A DNA stretch of 64,000 bases, taken from the NCBI GenBank assembly GCA_042091395.1, contig JBELHN010000020.1:1-64000 (forward strand), given 5' to 3'. The first letter of the stretch is position 1. Each line of letters opens with the position of its first letter. The DNA is from Colwellia sp042091395 (lineage in GTDB: Bacteria; Pseudomonadota; Gammaproteobacteria; Enterobacterales; Alteromonadaceae). Below the pieces are notes generated by a model. It did no database searches. It saw only the letters and a list, made by a program, of their open reading frames with translations, and had not been told where the DNA came from. Below are positions 26,307 to 35,727 of this stretch, piece by piece. The position numbers and the translations under genes were made by a program.

Positions 26307-28118
26307 ATGAAAAAGCAAATCGTAGATATTACTGAAAGAATTATAAAGCGTAGTGAAACCACAAGAACTGCATATTTAAAAAAAATTGATGAAGCGAAAT
26401 CAGATACAGTTCATCGCGCAGGTTTATCATGTGGTAATTTAGCACATGGCTTTGCTGCTTGTGGTAAGGAAGATAAATCCTCACTCAGAGGCATTCAACA
26501 TTCAGATATCGCAATTGTCTCTGCTTACAATGATATGTTAAGTGCTCATCAACCTTATCAAGCTTACCCTGATATAATTAAGGCTGCCGTAAAAGAAGCA
26601 GGAGGTGTTGCACAATTTGCTTCTGGGGTTCCTGCTATGTGTGATGGGGTAACACAAGGTCAGCCTGGCATGGATCTTAGCTTAATGAGCCGCGATGTTA
26701 TTGCCATGTCAACAGCTATAGGCTTATCTCATAATATGTTTGATGGTGCGTTAATGTTGGGCATCTGTGATAAAATTGTCCCTGGTTTACTCATTGCAAG
26801 CATGACATTTGGGCACTTACCAACTGTTTTTGTTCCCGCAGGGCCAATGCCCTCTGGTTTACCTAACAAAGAAAAAGCACGTGTTAGACAAGAATATGCT
26901 AAAGGTCAGGCCGATGAGGCTGCTTTACTTGAGGCCGAATCTGCGTCATATCATTCGGCGGGTACATGTACATTCTTCGGTACCGCAAACTCTAATCAAT
27001 TAGTAGTTGAAGTTATGGGACTTCATTTACCTGGAGCCTCTTTCATCGCTCCAAATACTGAACTCAGAGAAGAACTTACCAAAGCAGCAGCTCGCCAAGC
27101 GACTCGATTGACACAGCAATCAGGTAATTATATGCCAATTGGTAAAATGGTTGATGAGCGCTCTGTTGTCAATGCCATAGTGGCTTTACTTGCTACAGGT
27201 GGCTCTACCAATTTAACTATGCATATTATTGCCTTTGCTAAAGCAGCTGGCATTATCATTGATTTTCAGGATTTCAATGACTTGTCTGAGGCAGTACCTT
27301 TATTGACTCGAATCTATCCTAATGGTCATGCTGATATTAATCAATTTCAAGAAGCTGGTGGTATGGCACTTTTATTCAAAGAATTAATTGAAAATGGTCT
27401 TATTCATGAAGATGTTGAGACTATATGTGGTAGAGGTTTATCTCGATACACTAAAAAACCAATTTTAGAGCAAGGCGAGTTAAAGTGGGTTGATTGTGTT
27501 GAAGCATCACTGGATGAAACAGTAATTACTACTGCAGCTAAGCCATTCAAAAAAGACGGTGGCTTGCGCATAATGAAAGGAAACTTAGGAAGTTCAGTCA
27601 TTAAAACATCCTCTCTTCGTGAAGGCAGTTTTGTTATTAAAGCTCCAGCAATAGTGTTTGAAGATCAACATGAATTACAAACTGCTTTTGATGCTGGCGA
27701 ACTAGAAAAAGATTTTATTGCAGTAGTTCGTTTTCAAGGACCTAAAGCAAGAGGAATGCCTGAACTTCATAAACTTACCCCACTTCTTGGTGTACTTCAG
27801 GATAAAGGCTTTAAGGTGGCACTTGTAACTGATGGTCGTATGTCTGGTGCTTCAGGTAAAGTTCCTGCTGCTATTCATTTATGTCCAGAAGCATTAGATG
27901 GTGGGCTTATCGCTAAAGTTAAAGATGGCGATATGATCAACCTTAATGGTGAAACAGGCGAGCTTACATTATTGGTTGATTCACAAGAATTAGCTGCTCG
28001 TGAATTATCATCTTTTCAGAAAAATGGCCATCATCAGGGGATGGGACGTGAAATATTTGGATTTATGCGCCGTAATTTGAGCTCAGCTGAAACAGGTGCC
28101 TGTTCACTATTCGATTAA
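26307..28118 (+). CDS. edd: Phosphogluconate dehydratase
   Basis: Edd converts 6-phosphogluconate to KDPG, the first step unique to the Entner-Doudoroff pathway. It is a 603-residue protein of the IlvD/Edd family, which carries an iron-sulfur cluster. Typical segments are SAYNDMLSAHQPYQ (about 72-85), GVPAMCDGVTQGQPGM (about 107-122), SHNMFDGALMLGICDKIVPG (about 141-160) and VTDGRMSGASGKVPAAIH (about 511-528). Length and motifs are full, so it should be active. KDPG, its product, is the signal for HexR. Confidence 0.96.
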   Translation: MKKQIVDITERIIKRSETTRTAYLKKIDEAKSDTVHRAGLSCGNLAHGFAACGKEDKSSLRGIQHSDIAIVSAYNDMLSAHQPYQAYPDIIKAAVKEAGGVAQFASGVPAMCDGVTQGQPGMDLSLMSRDVIAMSTAIGLSHNMFDGALMLGICDKIVPGLLIASMTFGHLPTVFVPAGPMPSGLPNKEKARVRQEYAKGQADEAALLEAESASYHSAGTCTFFGTANSNQLVVEVMGLHLPGASFIAPNTELREELTKAAARQATRLTQQSGNYMPIGKMVDERSVVNAIVALLATGGSTNLTMHIIAFAKAAGIIIDFQDFNDLSEAVPLLTRIYPNGHADINQFQEAGGMALLFKELIENGLIHEDVETICGRGLSRYTKKPILEQGELKWVDCVEASLDETVITTAAKPFKKDGGLRIMKGNLGSSVIKTSSLREGSFVIKAPAIVFEDQHELQTAFDAGELEKDFIAVVRFQGPKARGMPELHKLTPLLGVLQDKGFKVALVTDGRMSGASGKVPAAIHLCPEALDGGLIAKVKDGDMINLNGETGELTLLVDSQELAARELSSFQKNGHHQGMGREIFGFMRRNLSSAETGACSLFD

Positions 28119-28140
28119 GTTTAATCAACTTATTCATTTA

Positions 28141-28216
28141 AATTTCAAAACAATTTACATATTTGAAATTTTATAACATAAAAATAACTAACTAAATGCA
28201 CTCGATATGCATTTAG
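28141..28216. repeat. Two inverted repeats between edd and eda
   Basis: Two perfect 9-base stems occupy the 163-base gap: AATTTCAAA (28141-28149) with TTTGAAATT (28162-28170), and CTAAATGCA (28192-28200) with TGCATTTAG (28208-28216). Neither has a T tract. They may set the ratio of edd to eda message by processing or partial termination, or be protein sites for a separate eda promoter. Confidence 0.5.
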
Positions 28217-28281
28217 CGATAACCACATAAAATGTTTGATGATTATTTTATAATTATCATACAGTTTGATAAAGAGGATTT

Positions 28282-28929
28282 ATGACAATTTCAAAGAATT
28301 GGCAAATAATGCCAAAAGATATCTTTGCAGCAGGGCCCATAGTACCCGTACTTGTAATTAATAAAGTTGAAGAGGCATTACCTATTGCAGAGGCACTTTT
28401 AGCGGCTAATGTAAAGGTGCTTGAAGTGACTTTACGTACCCCAGCTGCATTGGATGTTATTAGCACTATAGCCAAAGAGTTACCAGAGGCTATCATTGGT
28501 TCAGGCACTGTAACTAATCGTCAACAATTGCAACAATCGTATGATGCAGGTGCTAAATTCGCTATTAGTCCGGGGCTAACGAAAGATTTATTGCAAGCCG
28601 GTAATGAAGGCAATATTGCCCTTATTCCTGGTATCTCCTCTATTTCTGAACTGATGGATGGTGCGGATTATGGTTATGATCATTTAAAATTCTTTCCAGC
28701 AGAGGCATCTGGTGGTGTAAACGCAATTAAATCCATTGGCGGGCCATTTCCTGATATCCGTTTCTGTCCTACAGGTGGAATCAATTTGAAGAATGTAAGA
28801 GATTATTTAGCACTTCCTAACGTTGTTTGCTGTGGTGGCTCATGGTTAGTATCAAGTGACATCGTTAGAGATAAAAATTGGTCTCAAATTACCTCGTTAG
28901 CTAACCAAGTCCTTAGCCATGTAAAATAA
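28282..28929 (+). CDS. eda: KDPG aldolase (2-keto-3-deoxy-6-phosphogluconate aldolase)
   Basis: Eda splits KDPG into pyruvate and glyceraldehyde 3-phosphate. The 215 residues match the family (E. coli 213). VLEVTLRT (about 47-54) holds the catalytic Glu, GSGTVTN (about 74-80) is the phosphate region, and DHLKFFPAE (about 134-142) contains the Schiff-base Lys. ATG 28282 follows AAGAGGA. Eda sits 163 bases after edd, farther apart than the other genes in the set, with inverted repeats between. A clear terminator follows. Confidence 0.96.
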   Translation: MTISKNWQIMPKDIFAAGPIVPVLVINKVEEALPIAEALLAANVKVLEVTLRTPAALDVISTIAKELPEAIIGSGTVTNRQQLQQSYDAGAKFAISPGLTKDLLQAGNEGNIALIPGISSISELMDGADYGYDHLKFFPAEASGGVNAIKSIGGPFPDIRFCPTGGINLKNVRDYLALPNVVCCGGSWLVSSDIVRDKNWSQITSLANQVLSHVK

Positions 28930-28954
28930 TGATAATGAGTTAATAAGCATCTAT

Positions 28955-28990
28955 AAAAAAAGCAGACATTATTAATAATGTCTGCTTTTT
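28955..28990. terminator. Two-way intrinsic terminator after eda
   Basis: AGCAGACATTATT (28961-28973) and its exact complement (28974-28986) form a 13-base-pair palindrome flanked by an A tract and a T tract. It serves eda on the right-hand strand and the GYF_2 gene on the other. Confidence 0.9.
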
Positions 28991-29018
28991 AAAATTTAAA
29001 GTCACAAATAAAATGTAG

Positions 29019-29954
29019 CTATTGATTATTTTGTGCTAACTTGAGGCGCTCAGCCATAGATAATGGCTCGTCTTTTCCTTTTTTAACTTCGACTTTCTCT
29101 TTTTCTTCTACTTTACTATCACCCTTGAATACTGATTTCATCATATTCTTCATGCCATTAAAACCGTCTTTATGCTCATCGGTTTGAGCCGATGTCGACT
29201 GACTGACCTCTTTTTTAGGGGCAGACTGTTTACTTGGTTTTTGGTTTGTGGAGGCGGCAGTATTTTTATTTTGCTCTATATCTTTAAATCTGTTGTTAGT
29301 TTCAGGTAGCTTAGTTACTTTTGATTCATTAGATTCTGAGCGCTTAGGTGGTGTTGCTAGTTTTTCTTGTGCTAGCTTGGCTTTACTTCCTGGGAAATTG
29401 TCAACGTTTGATGATTTAGGTGCTGACACTTGACTAGCTTGGTCACAAGATGGCATTAAAATATCATTGGAGTTCATTCTTTTGTTGAAATCTTCAACAA
29501 CTTCTGACATTTCTGTTTCAGCAATATCAACAGCGTCTCTTACTTGTGAAAGCTTACGGTTAAGTGTCTTGTATTTTTTCTCAATATTATCAATTGCACC
29601 TTTAACATCGTCATTTAAGTTTTGAGTAAGTTCTTTATAATCCTCTATTTGTTGTTCAAATTTAGCTAGCGACTTATTGCTGTGCTTAATACTGTCGTCT
29701 ATTGAGGTTAATTTTGACTCTAAACGATTTTTCTTTGCTAAAAATTTATCAGAAATTTCTTTTGGTATCAGCGGTCCAGGCATTGATACTGGTATTACAC
29801 CAATAAATTCGCTTATACAATTTACTGGCTTCCACTGACTGAAAGAAGGGTGCCAACCATAGACATCTGGATTATTGATTAAAAACTCTTTTGCCTCTTC
29901 AAAACTTAAAGCTGAAGATACTTCGCCATTGCTAGAAAAAAACCACTTTTTCAT
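29019..29954 (-). CDS. GYF_2-like domain protein with coiled coil (long paralogue)
   Basis: This 311-residue soluble protein starts with a GYF_2-like module (about 1-50: MKKWFFSSNGEVS, WHPSFSQWKPV), a fold that often binds peptides or membrane-linked partners. A coiled coil follows at about 70-160. The tail (about 175-311) is low-complexity and rich in Ser, Lys and Gln, ending with a basic, charged segment. The N-terminal half is closely related to the gene just upstream (30013-30444), so the pair is a tandem duplication. There is no signal peptide. The role is unknown; the domain layout suggests scaffolding. Confidence 0.75.
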   Translation of the reverse strand: MKKWFFSSNGEVSSALSFEEAKEFLINNPDVYGWHPSFSQWKPVNCISEFIGVIPVSMPGPLIPKEISDKFLAKKNRLESKLTSIDDSIKHSNKSLAKFEQQIEDYKELTQNLNDDVKGAIDNIEKKYKTLNRKLSQVRDAVDIAETEMSEVVEDFNKRMNSNDILMPSCDQASQVSAPKSSNVDNFPGSKAKLAQEKLATPPKRSESNESKVTKLPETNNRFKDIEQNKNTAASTNQKPSKQSAPKKEVSQSTSAQTDEHKDGFNGMKNMMKSVFKGDSKVEEKEKVEVKKGKDEPLSMAERLKLAQNNQ

Positions 29955-30012
29955 TGTAAATACTCTTATATGTTAACTTTATTTTTTATAATTAATTTGA
30001 CCATGCTTATTT

Positions 30013-30444
30013 TTAATAATCAGTTTTAATTACATTGGCTAGGTTTTTCTGTAGAGAAGCGTATTGCTCTTCTATAGTTTTGACAACTACTTTAACTTCT
30101 TCAGTTAAGTTATGTGTAGTTTGTGCAAAGGTATCTAAATCTGTATCAATTTCATATAAAGAATCAGAGGTAATTTTTATTGTTTTATCAATTCGATCTA
30201 ACGTTGAGAGTAACTCTTTTTCTTCACCAACTAGATCATCAATTAATCCCGCGGGGATATCGATTGGGGCAGGTGGTGGAGAGATGGCAACCTCAAATTC
30301 ATTGATACAACTTACTGGAACCCAATGAGTGTAGGAGGGGTGCCAAGCATACAAATCAGGATTTTTTGAAATTAATTCGTTTGATTCCCTTAAACCAAAA
30401 GGACCTGAAACATCTCCGTTGTCAGAAAAAAACCATTTTTTCAT
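30013..30444 (-). CDS. GYF_2-like domain protein (short paralogue)
   Basis: This 143-residue protein has the same N-terminal module as its downstream neighbour (MKKWFFSDNGDVSGPFGLRESNELI, WHPSYTHWVPVSCINEF) and a coiled coil at about 65-140. It lacks the long polar tail. I chose ATG 30444 because it matches the paralogue's start and follows AAGGTAG; a longer in-frame start adds unrelated residues. It is 58 bases from the long paralogue, same strand, likely co-transcribed. Function unknown. Confidence 0.75.
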   Translation of the reverse strand: MKKWFFSDNGDVSGPFGLRESNELISKNPDLYAWHPSYTHWVPVSCINEFEVAISPPPAPIDIPAGLIDDLVGEEKELLSTLDRIDKTIKITSDSLYEIDTDLDTFAQTTHNLTEEVKVVVKTIEEQYASLQKNLANVIKTDY

Positions 30445-30675
30445 TATAAATACTACCTTAATGCTTATTGAGCTGAAATGATAAATTATCAACATTATTT
30501 ACGTTGTAATAATCAAAATTCATTATGTTTACTATTTAACTTGAGCTATTAACCACAGTCAAGTTATTTATAAAGTCTATATTATAGCGTGAATATGTAG
30601 TTTTGAGTAATTTACATTAAATTAAACGTTTTAGTTAACGTATGATTTTCGCAATTTTACTGAGCGTTAAACTAC

Positions 30676-30710
30676 AAAAAAGCCAGTTATAAAATTATAA
30701 CTGGCTTTTT
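30676..30710. terminator. Two-way intrinsic terminator after rne
   Basis: AGCCAGTTATAA (30681-30692) pairs fully with TTATAACTGGCT (30695-30706) around two bases, flanked by A and T tracts. It ends rne on the minus strand and sits upstream of the GYF_2 gene pair. Confidence 0.88.
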
Positions 30711-30733
30711 ATTATTTCACTTAACTTATAGCT

Positions 30734-33700
30734 TTAAGGTTTTGTCGCTTCCGAAGAACTTCTATTAGCTATATCAGCTATTATTGCTGTCCTTCCTGAT
30801 GACTGGTGAGTCGGCCTTTCATCATCAAGCATGGCGGATGTAGGTATAGCGTTAATTGTGGCAATCGTCTCAGTTTTTGTCATTGGTGCTGTTGCGTGAC
30901 CTGATAAACGATTTGCCTTTTTTACTTGCCGCGCAAGTTTTTTATCCTTTGATGGCAAATTCTTGGAAGCAGAGGAGTTGTTTTTAATTTGTTTAACTTC
31001 AATCTTACTCGTTAATTGAATGGGACCATCTATTACCGACTCTGCCAAGTCGTCATTAGCAACAACATTATGTCCAAGTTCTTGAATTGCTGGTAACACT
31101 TCATTATCGTTATGGTTAGCTGTTTCATGTTCTTCAACTAATGGTAACTCTTGTTGAACTTCTGTTGCTGTTTTTTCAACGTTAACGCCTTGAGCACTTG
31201 CTGAGCCAAGGGGTTGTTGGTCTTCAGAAATTTTATCAGTTTTAATGTCCTGACTAACTATTACAGCATCAGTATCGATGCCAGCGTCTGTATTCTTAAT
31301 TGCCGAACTATCATCAACACTTGTAACTTCACTCTCTGTTTCGGAGCTTATATACTCTAAATTATCAGACAAAATTGCAATATCTGAATCCGGCTTAGCG
31401 CTTACTTCTTGCGTATCAATGGTGCTTTGTTGCTCTATTGTTGAGTCTTTATTTACAACAATTGAGCCATTATCAGCTGATATGTGATCTGATTCTTTAT
31501 CTGCTATTGAAATGCCTGCAGTATCAGGCTGTTCGATAGTTTCTTTGAGTAACTCTTCTTTAACATCTGGAAGTGAGTCATTTATAACTACAGTTTCATT
31601 CAGAGGATACCTTGCTTCAACTGACTCATCTAATGTGTTTTTACTAACCTCTTTTACTGACGTTTCGATTGAGACTTCATTATTTTCTTCATTAAGCTTA
31701 TTTTCTCGACGACGACGTTGACCATTAGACCTATGTTGACGTGTTGAACGCTTATTTTTAGGTTTTGTTTCAGTATTAATTTTTTCTGAGGGGGTTGTTT
31801 CGTTAATATTCTCAGAATTGTTTTTATTTTCAGCACTTGACGATTTTACTGAGTCAACAGCACTGTTCTGCTTTGCACTTAGAGCTTCTTCACTATCGTT
31901 TAAGGGATGCGTTGGTGATACTCTCACTTTTTTACGGTTAGACCTGCGTTGACGTTTTTCAGCAACTTTTTCCCGTTTAACAACTTTCTCTTTGTCTGCT
32001 AAATCAGGTTTACGTGAATGTTGTCTGGGCTTAGTTTGAGTTTCATCATTTCTATTGCGGTTGCTTTTAGACTCAGTCTTCTTAGAAGAAGTGCTGTTTT
32101 TAGATACCTCATCGTTACGATTACGGTTGTTACCACGATTGTTTCGGCGTTTTCCTTGTTGGTTATCTCGCCTATTTTTGGCGCGCCTAGGTTTGTTCGG
32201 GCTAGATTTTTCTCTGGTCTCTTCGACTACATCTTCGGAAACAAAAAGGCTTTTCAGCCAAGCAAAAAAGCCATTTTTTTGTTTGTTACGAGGCACGGCA
32301 TGCGGATCGTTATTCGATTTATTCTCTGCTTGCACAACACGTTTTGGCGCACTCATTCCTTGAATAAGTGGTTCATCCCTTTTGGCAGCTGATTTGTCGA
32401 ATTTAGGCATTTTAGCCTCTTCTAACTCAGCTTGTTTCACGGGCAGTTCATAACTAGCCTCTAATGTTGTTTCATCAGTTTTAACGCGAACAACTTCGTA
32501 TTGTGGAGTGTCCATGTGCGGATTAGGGACAATTAATACTCTAACATTATGATGTTTTTCTACATGCATAACAGAGCGACGTTTTTCATTAAGTAAATAG
32601 GTTGCCACTGGAACAGGAACTTGGGCTTGTACATGCTGGGTATTGTCTTTTATTGCTTCTTCTTCCATTAAACGCAGCACAGATAATGCTAAAGATTCAA
32701 CACCGCGTACATGACCGGTTCCGTTACAGCGTGGACAAACACCTTGACTAGTTTCACCAATAGAGGGACGCAATCGCTGTCGCGACATTTCAAGCAAGCC
32801 AAATCGTGATATTTTACTCAGTTGAATTCGTGCTCTGTCTTGATGAACTGAATCACGCATTCGGTTTTCAACTTCACGTTGGTGGCGAGCAGGTGTCATG
32901 TCAATAAAGTCAATAACGACTAAACCGCCCAGATCTCGTAGACGAAGTTGGCGAGCAATTTCTTCTGCAGCTTCTAAGTTTGTATTAAAAGCAGTTTCTT
33001 CAATATCACTGCCTTTTGTAGCGCGGGCAGAGTTAATGTCAATTGAGGTCATAGCCTCTGTTGGGTCAATAACGATTGAACCACCAGATGGTAGTCTTAC
33101 TTCACGCTGGAAAGCTGTTTCAATTTGGCTTTCGATTTGGTAATGAGTAAATAGCGGTACGTCACTTGTGTATAATTTAATTTTATTTAAAAAATCCGGG
33201 CGAACCACCTCGATATGTTTTTTAACACTTTCAAACGTTTTAGGCCTATCAATTAACACCTCACCAATATCGCGACGCAAATAATCACGTATTGCTCTTA
33301 AAATAAGGTTGGTTTCTTGGTGGATAAGGAAGGGAGCAGGGCGACTTTCTGCTGCATCACTTATGGCTTGCCAGTGGTGTAATAAAACACTTAAATCCCA
33401 CTCAAGCTCTTCGTAATCTTTACCAACACCAGCAGTTCTGACAATCAGCCCCATTCCTTTGGGTAAAGCTAACTTACTGAGCGATGCCTTTAAATCTGAA
33501 CGCTCATCACCCTCAATGCGGCGAGAAATGCCTCCAGCACGGGGGTTGTTAGGCATTAATACTAAATAGCTACCAGCAAGACTTATGAAGGTTGTAAGGG
33601 CTGCACCTTTTTGCCCTCGTTCTTCTTTATCTATTTGAACAATAACTTCTTGGCCTTCGCGTAAGACCTCTTTGATATTGGGTCTGCCTTGAAAGCTATA

Positions 33701-33943
33701 ACCCTTAGGGAAGTATTCTCTGGCAATTTCTTTCATGGGTAAAAAACCATGGCGTTCTGCGCCATAATCCACAAAAGCAGCCTCAAGAGAGGGCTCTATT
33801 CGCGTTATTTTTGCTTTGTAAATATTAGATTTTTTTTGTTCATGACCTGGGCTTTCAATATCTAAATCGTAAAGCTTTTGGCCGTCTACTAGTGCTACGC
33901 GCAATTCTTCTGATTGAGTAGCGTTAATTAACATACGTTTCAT
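30734..33943 (-). CDS. rne: Ribonuclease E
   Basis: RNase E is the main endoribonuclease for mRNA decay and rRNA/tRNA processing and the scaffold of the degradosome. It has 1069 residues (E. coli 1061). The catalytic half is highly conserved: S1 domain (about 35-125), DNase I-like domain with the metal-binding Asp of SIDINSARAT (about 302) and of VVIDFIDM (about 345), and the zinc link C403-x2-C406. The C-terminal half is low-complexity and acidic or basic by turns. It keeps a membrane-binding amphipathic segment (GFFAWLKSLF, about 553) and a terminal GHATAPMT motif (about 1015), the PNPase-binding element in E. coli. Confidence 0.97.
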   Translation of the reverse strand: MKRMLINATQSEELRVALVDGQKLYDLDIESPGHEQKKSNIYKAKITRIEPSLEAAFVDYGAERHGFLPMKEIAREYFPKGYSFQGRPNIKEVLREGQEVIVQIDKEERGQKGAALTTFISLAGSYLVLMPNNPRAGGISRRIEGDERSDLKASLSKLALPKGMGLIVRTAGVGKDYEELEWDLSVLLHHWQAISDAAESRPAPFLIHQETNLILRAIRDYLRRDIGEVLIDRPKTFESVKKHIEVVRPDFLNKIKLYTSDVPLFTHYQIESQIETAFQREVRLPSGGSIVIDPTEAMTSIDINSARATKGSDIEETAFNTNLEAAEEIARQLRLRDLGGLVVIDFIDMTPARHQREVENRMRDSVHQDRARIQLSKISRFGLLEMSRQRLRPSIGETSQGVCPRCNGTGHVRGVESLALSVLRLMEEEAIKDNTQHVQAQVPVPVATYLLNEKRRSVMHVEKHHNVRVLIVPNPHMDTPQYEVVRVKTDETTLEASYELPVKQAELEEAKMPKFDKSAAKRDEPLIQGMSAPKRVVQAENKSNNDPHAVPRNKQKNGFFAWLKSLFVSEDVVEETREKSSPNKPRRAKNRRDNQQGKRRNNRGNNRNRNDEVSKNSTSSKKTESKSNRNRNDETQTKPRQHSRKPDLADKEKVVKREKVAEKRQRRSNRKKVRVSPTHPLNDSEEALSAKQNSAVDSVKSSSAENKNNSENINETTPSEKINTETKPKNKRSTRQHRSNGQRRRRENKLNEENNEVSIETSVKEVSKNTLDESVEARYPLNETVVINDSLPDVKEELLKETIEQPDTAGISIADKESDHISADNGSIVVNKDSTIEQQSTIDTQEVSAKPDSDIAILSDNLEYISSETESEVTSVDDSSAIKNTDAGIDTDAVIVSQDIKTDKISEDQQPLGSASAQGVNVEKTATEVQQELPLVEEHETANHNDNEVLPAIQELGHNVVANDDLAESVIDGPIQLTSKIEVKQIKNNSSASKNLPSKDKKLARQVKKANRLSGHATAPMTKTETIATINAIPTSAMLDDERPTHQSSGRTAIIADIANRSSSEATKP

Positions 33944-34686
33944 AGGTTGTCGGACTCATTTATAGTCACAACACACTATTTGCTTAGGACACATAGCAAT
34001 CTGGTGTTCTTTTAACAGCACTTTGTCAACCTCACGGCTGTCGATTTTAACTTGTCATTAAACCAAGTTAAGCTGATATAGGCTCTGATTGTTTAACAAT
34101 ACTGATTATCCAATAGATAAACAGTATTAATGTATATTTTTATGTGCTCAGCAAGTGTGCTGCGCAAAATACCCGCTTATTTCGCTAGGTATCATTTATA
34201 ATAATTGCTTTTTGGTGCTGGACTGAATAACTGCCTATAAAATTAAGCAGCAAAAACTGTTTTGGGTGATGACAATCTACAATTAATTATAATTGCATAT
34301 TTTGATGTCAAAATAACAACAGACCGATCTGTTACTGTGTCTTTCCATGTACGACAATCACAAATGATGTTGTGATTTCAATAGAATGTTGCACAGTAAT
34401 GTAGCCGCAGTTTGCCTCTTACGTCTCACTTTAAAGCTTCTAAGGTTAAATTGTTAAGTTGAATAACTAATCATAATTATATTATTTGGCTATTTGCTAC
34501 GCTGTAAATATTATATTTCAACTTATAACTTTTTTATTATCCCACTATCTTTATATTTTAGCTAATAAAAAAGCTTTTTAAATTACAAAATTCACCAAAT
34601 AAAGTGTGTTAAGCTATTTCTATATAAGAAATGACTACTATGAAACAAATCTCGTGCCGAAATTTAATGAGAACGACAAGACTAAA
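33944..34686. other. rne leader and divergent rne/rluC promoter region
   Basis: This gap of about 740 bases has no gene. In E. coli rne has a long structured 5' leader used for autoregulation, and this region is long enough for a similar one. A strong hairpin occurs at 34098-34128 (arms AATACTG and CAGTATT, then TTATC and GATAA after one mismatch, loop CAATA), about 155 bases before rne. A separate palindrome AACAGA-CCGA-TCTGTT at 34318-34333 looks operator-like. Confidence 0.55.
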
Positions 34687-35727
34687 ATGCTCAAAAAAAA
34701 CACTAAAAAAAATATTTCACCAAGCGCCAAGTATAATAAAAAAATAGAACATAAATCAGAACAGGATGATTGCCTTTCAGAACCCCAAAAACCAAAAGTT
34801 AGATTTATTACTATTGATAACGAAGATGCAGGTCAACGTATCGATAATTTTTTGTTAAAAACATTAAAAGGGGTACCCAAAAGCCATCTTTACAGACTGA
34901 TGAGAAAAGGTGAAATAAGGGTTAACAAGAAACGTATTAAACCAGTTTACAAGCTTGCCGAGCATGATGAATTGCGTATTGCACCAATTCGTATTACTGA
35001 AAATAAAGAACCTGTATCTACTGGATTAAATATTGTAGCAAACTTAGAACGACAAATTCTATTTGAAGATGAGCGGTTGATTGTCATAAATAAACCATCT
35101 GGTATGGCAGTGCATGGAGGCAGTGGCCTTAGCTTTGGTTTAATTGAAGCGTTAAGAGCACTTCGACCTAACGCTCGTATGTTAGAGCTAGTGCATCGTT
35201 TGGATAGAGACACATCGGGTTGCATACTCGTTGCAAAAAAACGTTCGACATTACGCCACCTGCATGAACAGTTCCGTGATAAAAAAGTACAGAAATTTTA
35301 TCATGCGCTTGTCAAAGGACATTGGCCGACAAAACTAACACGTGTCACCGAAGCGTTAAAGAAAAATGATTTAAAATCCGGTGAAAGGGTAGTCGTGGTT
35401 GATAACGAACAAGGCAAGTCATCAGAAACACGCTTTAAAGTTCTAGAACGCTACCGAGGAGCTACTCTTGTGAGAGCATTTCCCGTAACAGGAAGAACAC
35501 ATCAAATTCGTGTTCACTGTCAAATAAGTGGCCACTCTATTGCTATGGATGCTAAATATGGGCATGAAGAATTCGATGAACTCATCAAAAATAAAGGGTT
35601 GAAACGCCTATTTCTTCATGCAGCGAGTATTGAGTTTACTCACCCGTATACAGAACAACGTTTGAAAATAGAGGCACCGTTAGAGAGCGCTTTAGAGAAA
35701 GTTCTCAGTAAATTGGTAAAAGAATAA
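34687..35727 (+). CDS. rluC: 23S rRNA pseudouridine synthase RluC
   Basis: RluC makes pseudouridines 955, 2504 and 2580 in 23S rRNA. An S4 RNA-binding domain (GQRIDNFLLKTLKGVPKSHLYRLMRKGEIRVNKKR) leads into the catalytic domain with HRLDRDTSG, whose first Asp is the nucleophile, and RLFLHAASIEFTHP near the end. I prefer ATG 34687 (346 residues; E. coli 319) because the in-frame GTG at 34606 adds residues with no family match. A lysine-rich extension still precedes the S4 domain. It is divergent from rne, as in E. coli, and overlaps the next gene by one base (TAATG). Confidence 0.95.
   Translation: MLKKNTKKNISPSAKYNKKIEHKSEQDDCLSEPQKPKVRFITIDNEDAGQRIDNFLLKTLKGVPKSHLYRLMRKGEIRVNKKRIKPVYKLAEHDELRIAPIRITENKEPVSTGLNIVANLERQILFEDERLIVINKPSGMAVHGGSGLSFGLIEALRALRPNARMLELVHRLDRDTSGCILVAKKRSTLRHLHEQFRDKKVQKFYHALVKGHWPTKLTRVTEALKKNDLKSGERVVVVDNEQGKSSETRFKVLERYRGATLVRAFPVTGRTHQIRVHCQISGHSIAMDAKYGHEEFDELIKNKGLKRLFLHAASIEFTHPYTEQRLKIEAPLESALEKVLSKLVKE

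Noticed and set aside
32018..32392. Open frames on the strand opposite rne
   Set aside because: They are antisense to the low-complexity RNase E tail, lack ribosome sites and resemble no protein; they come from skewed codon use.
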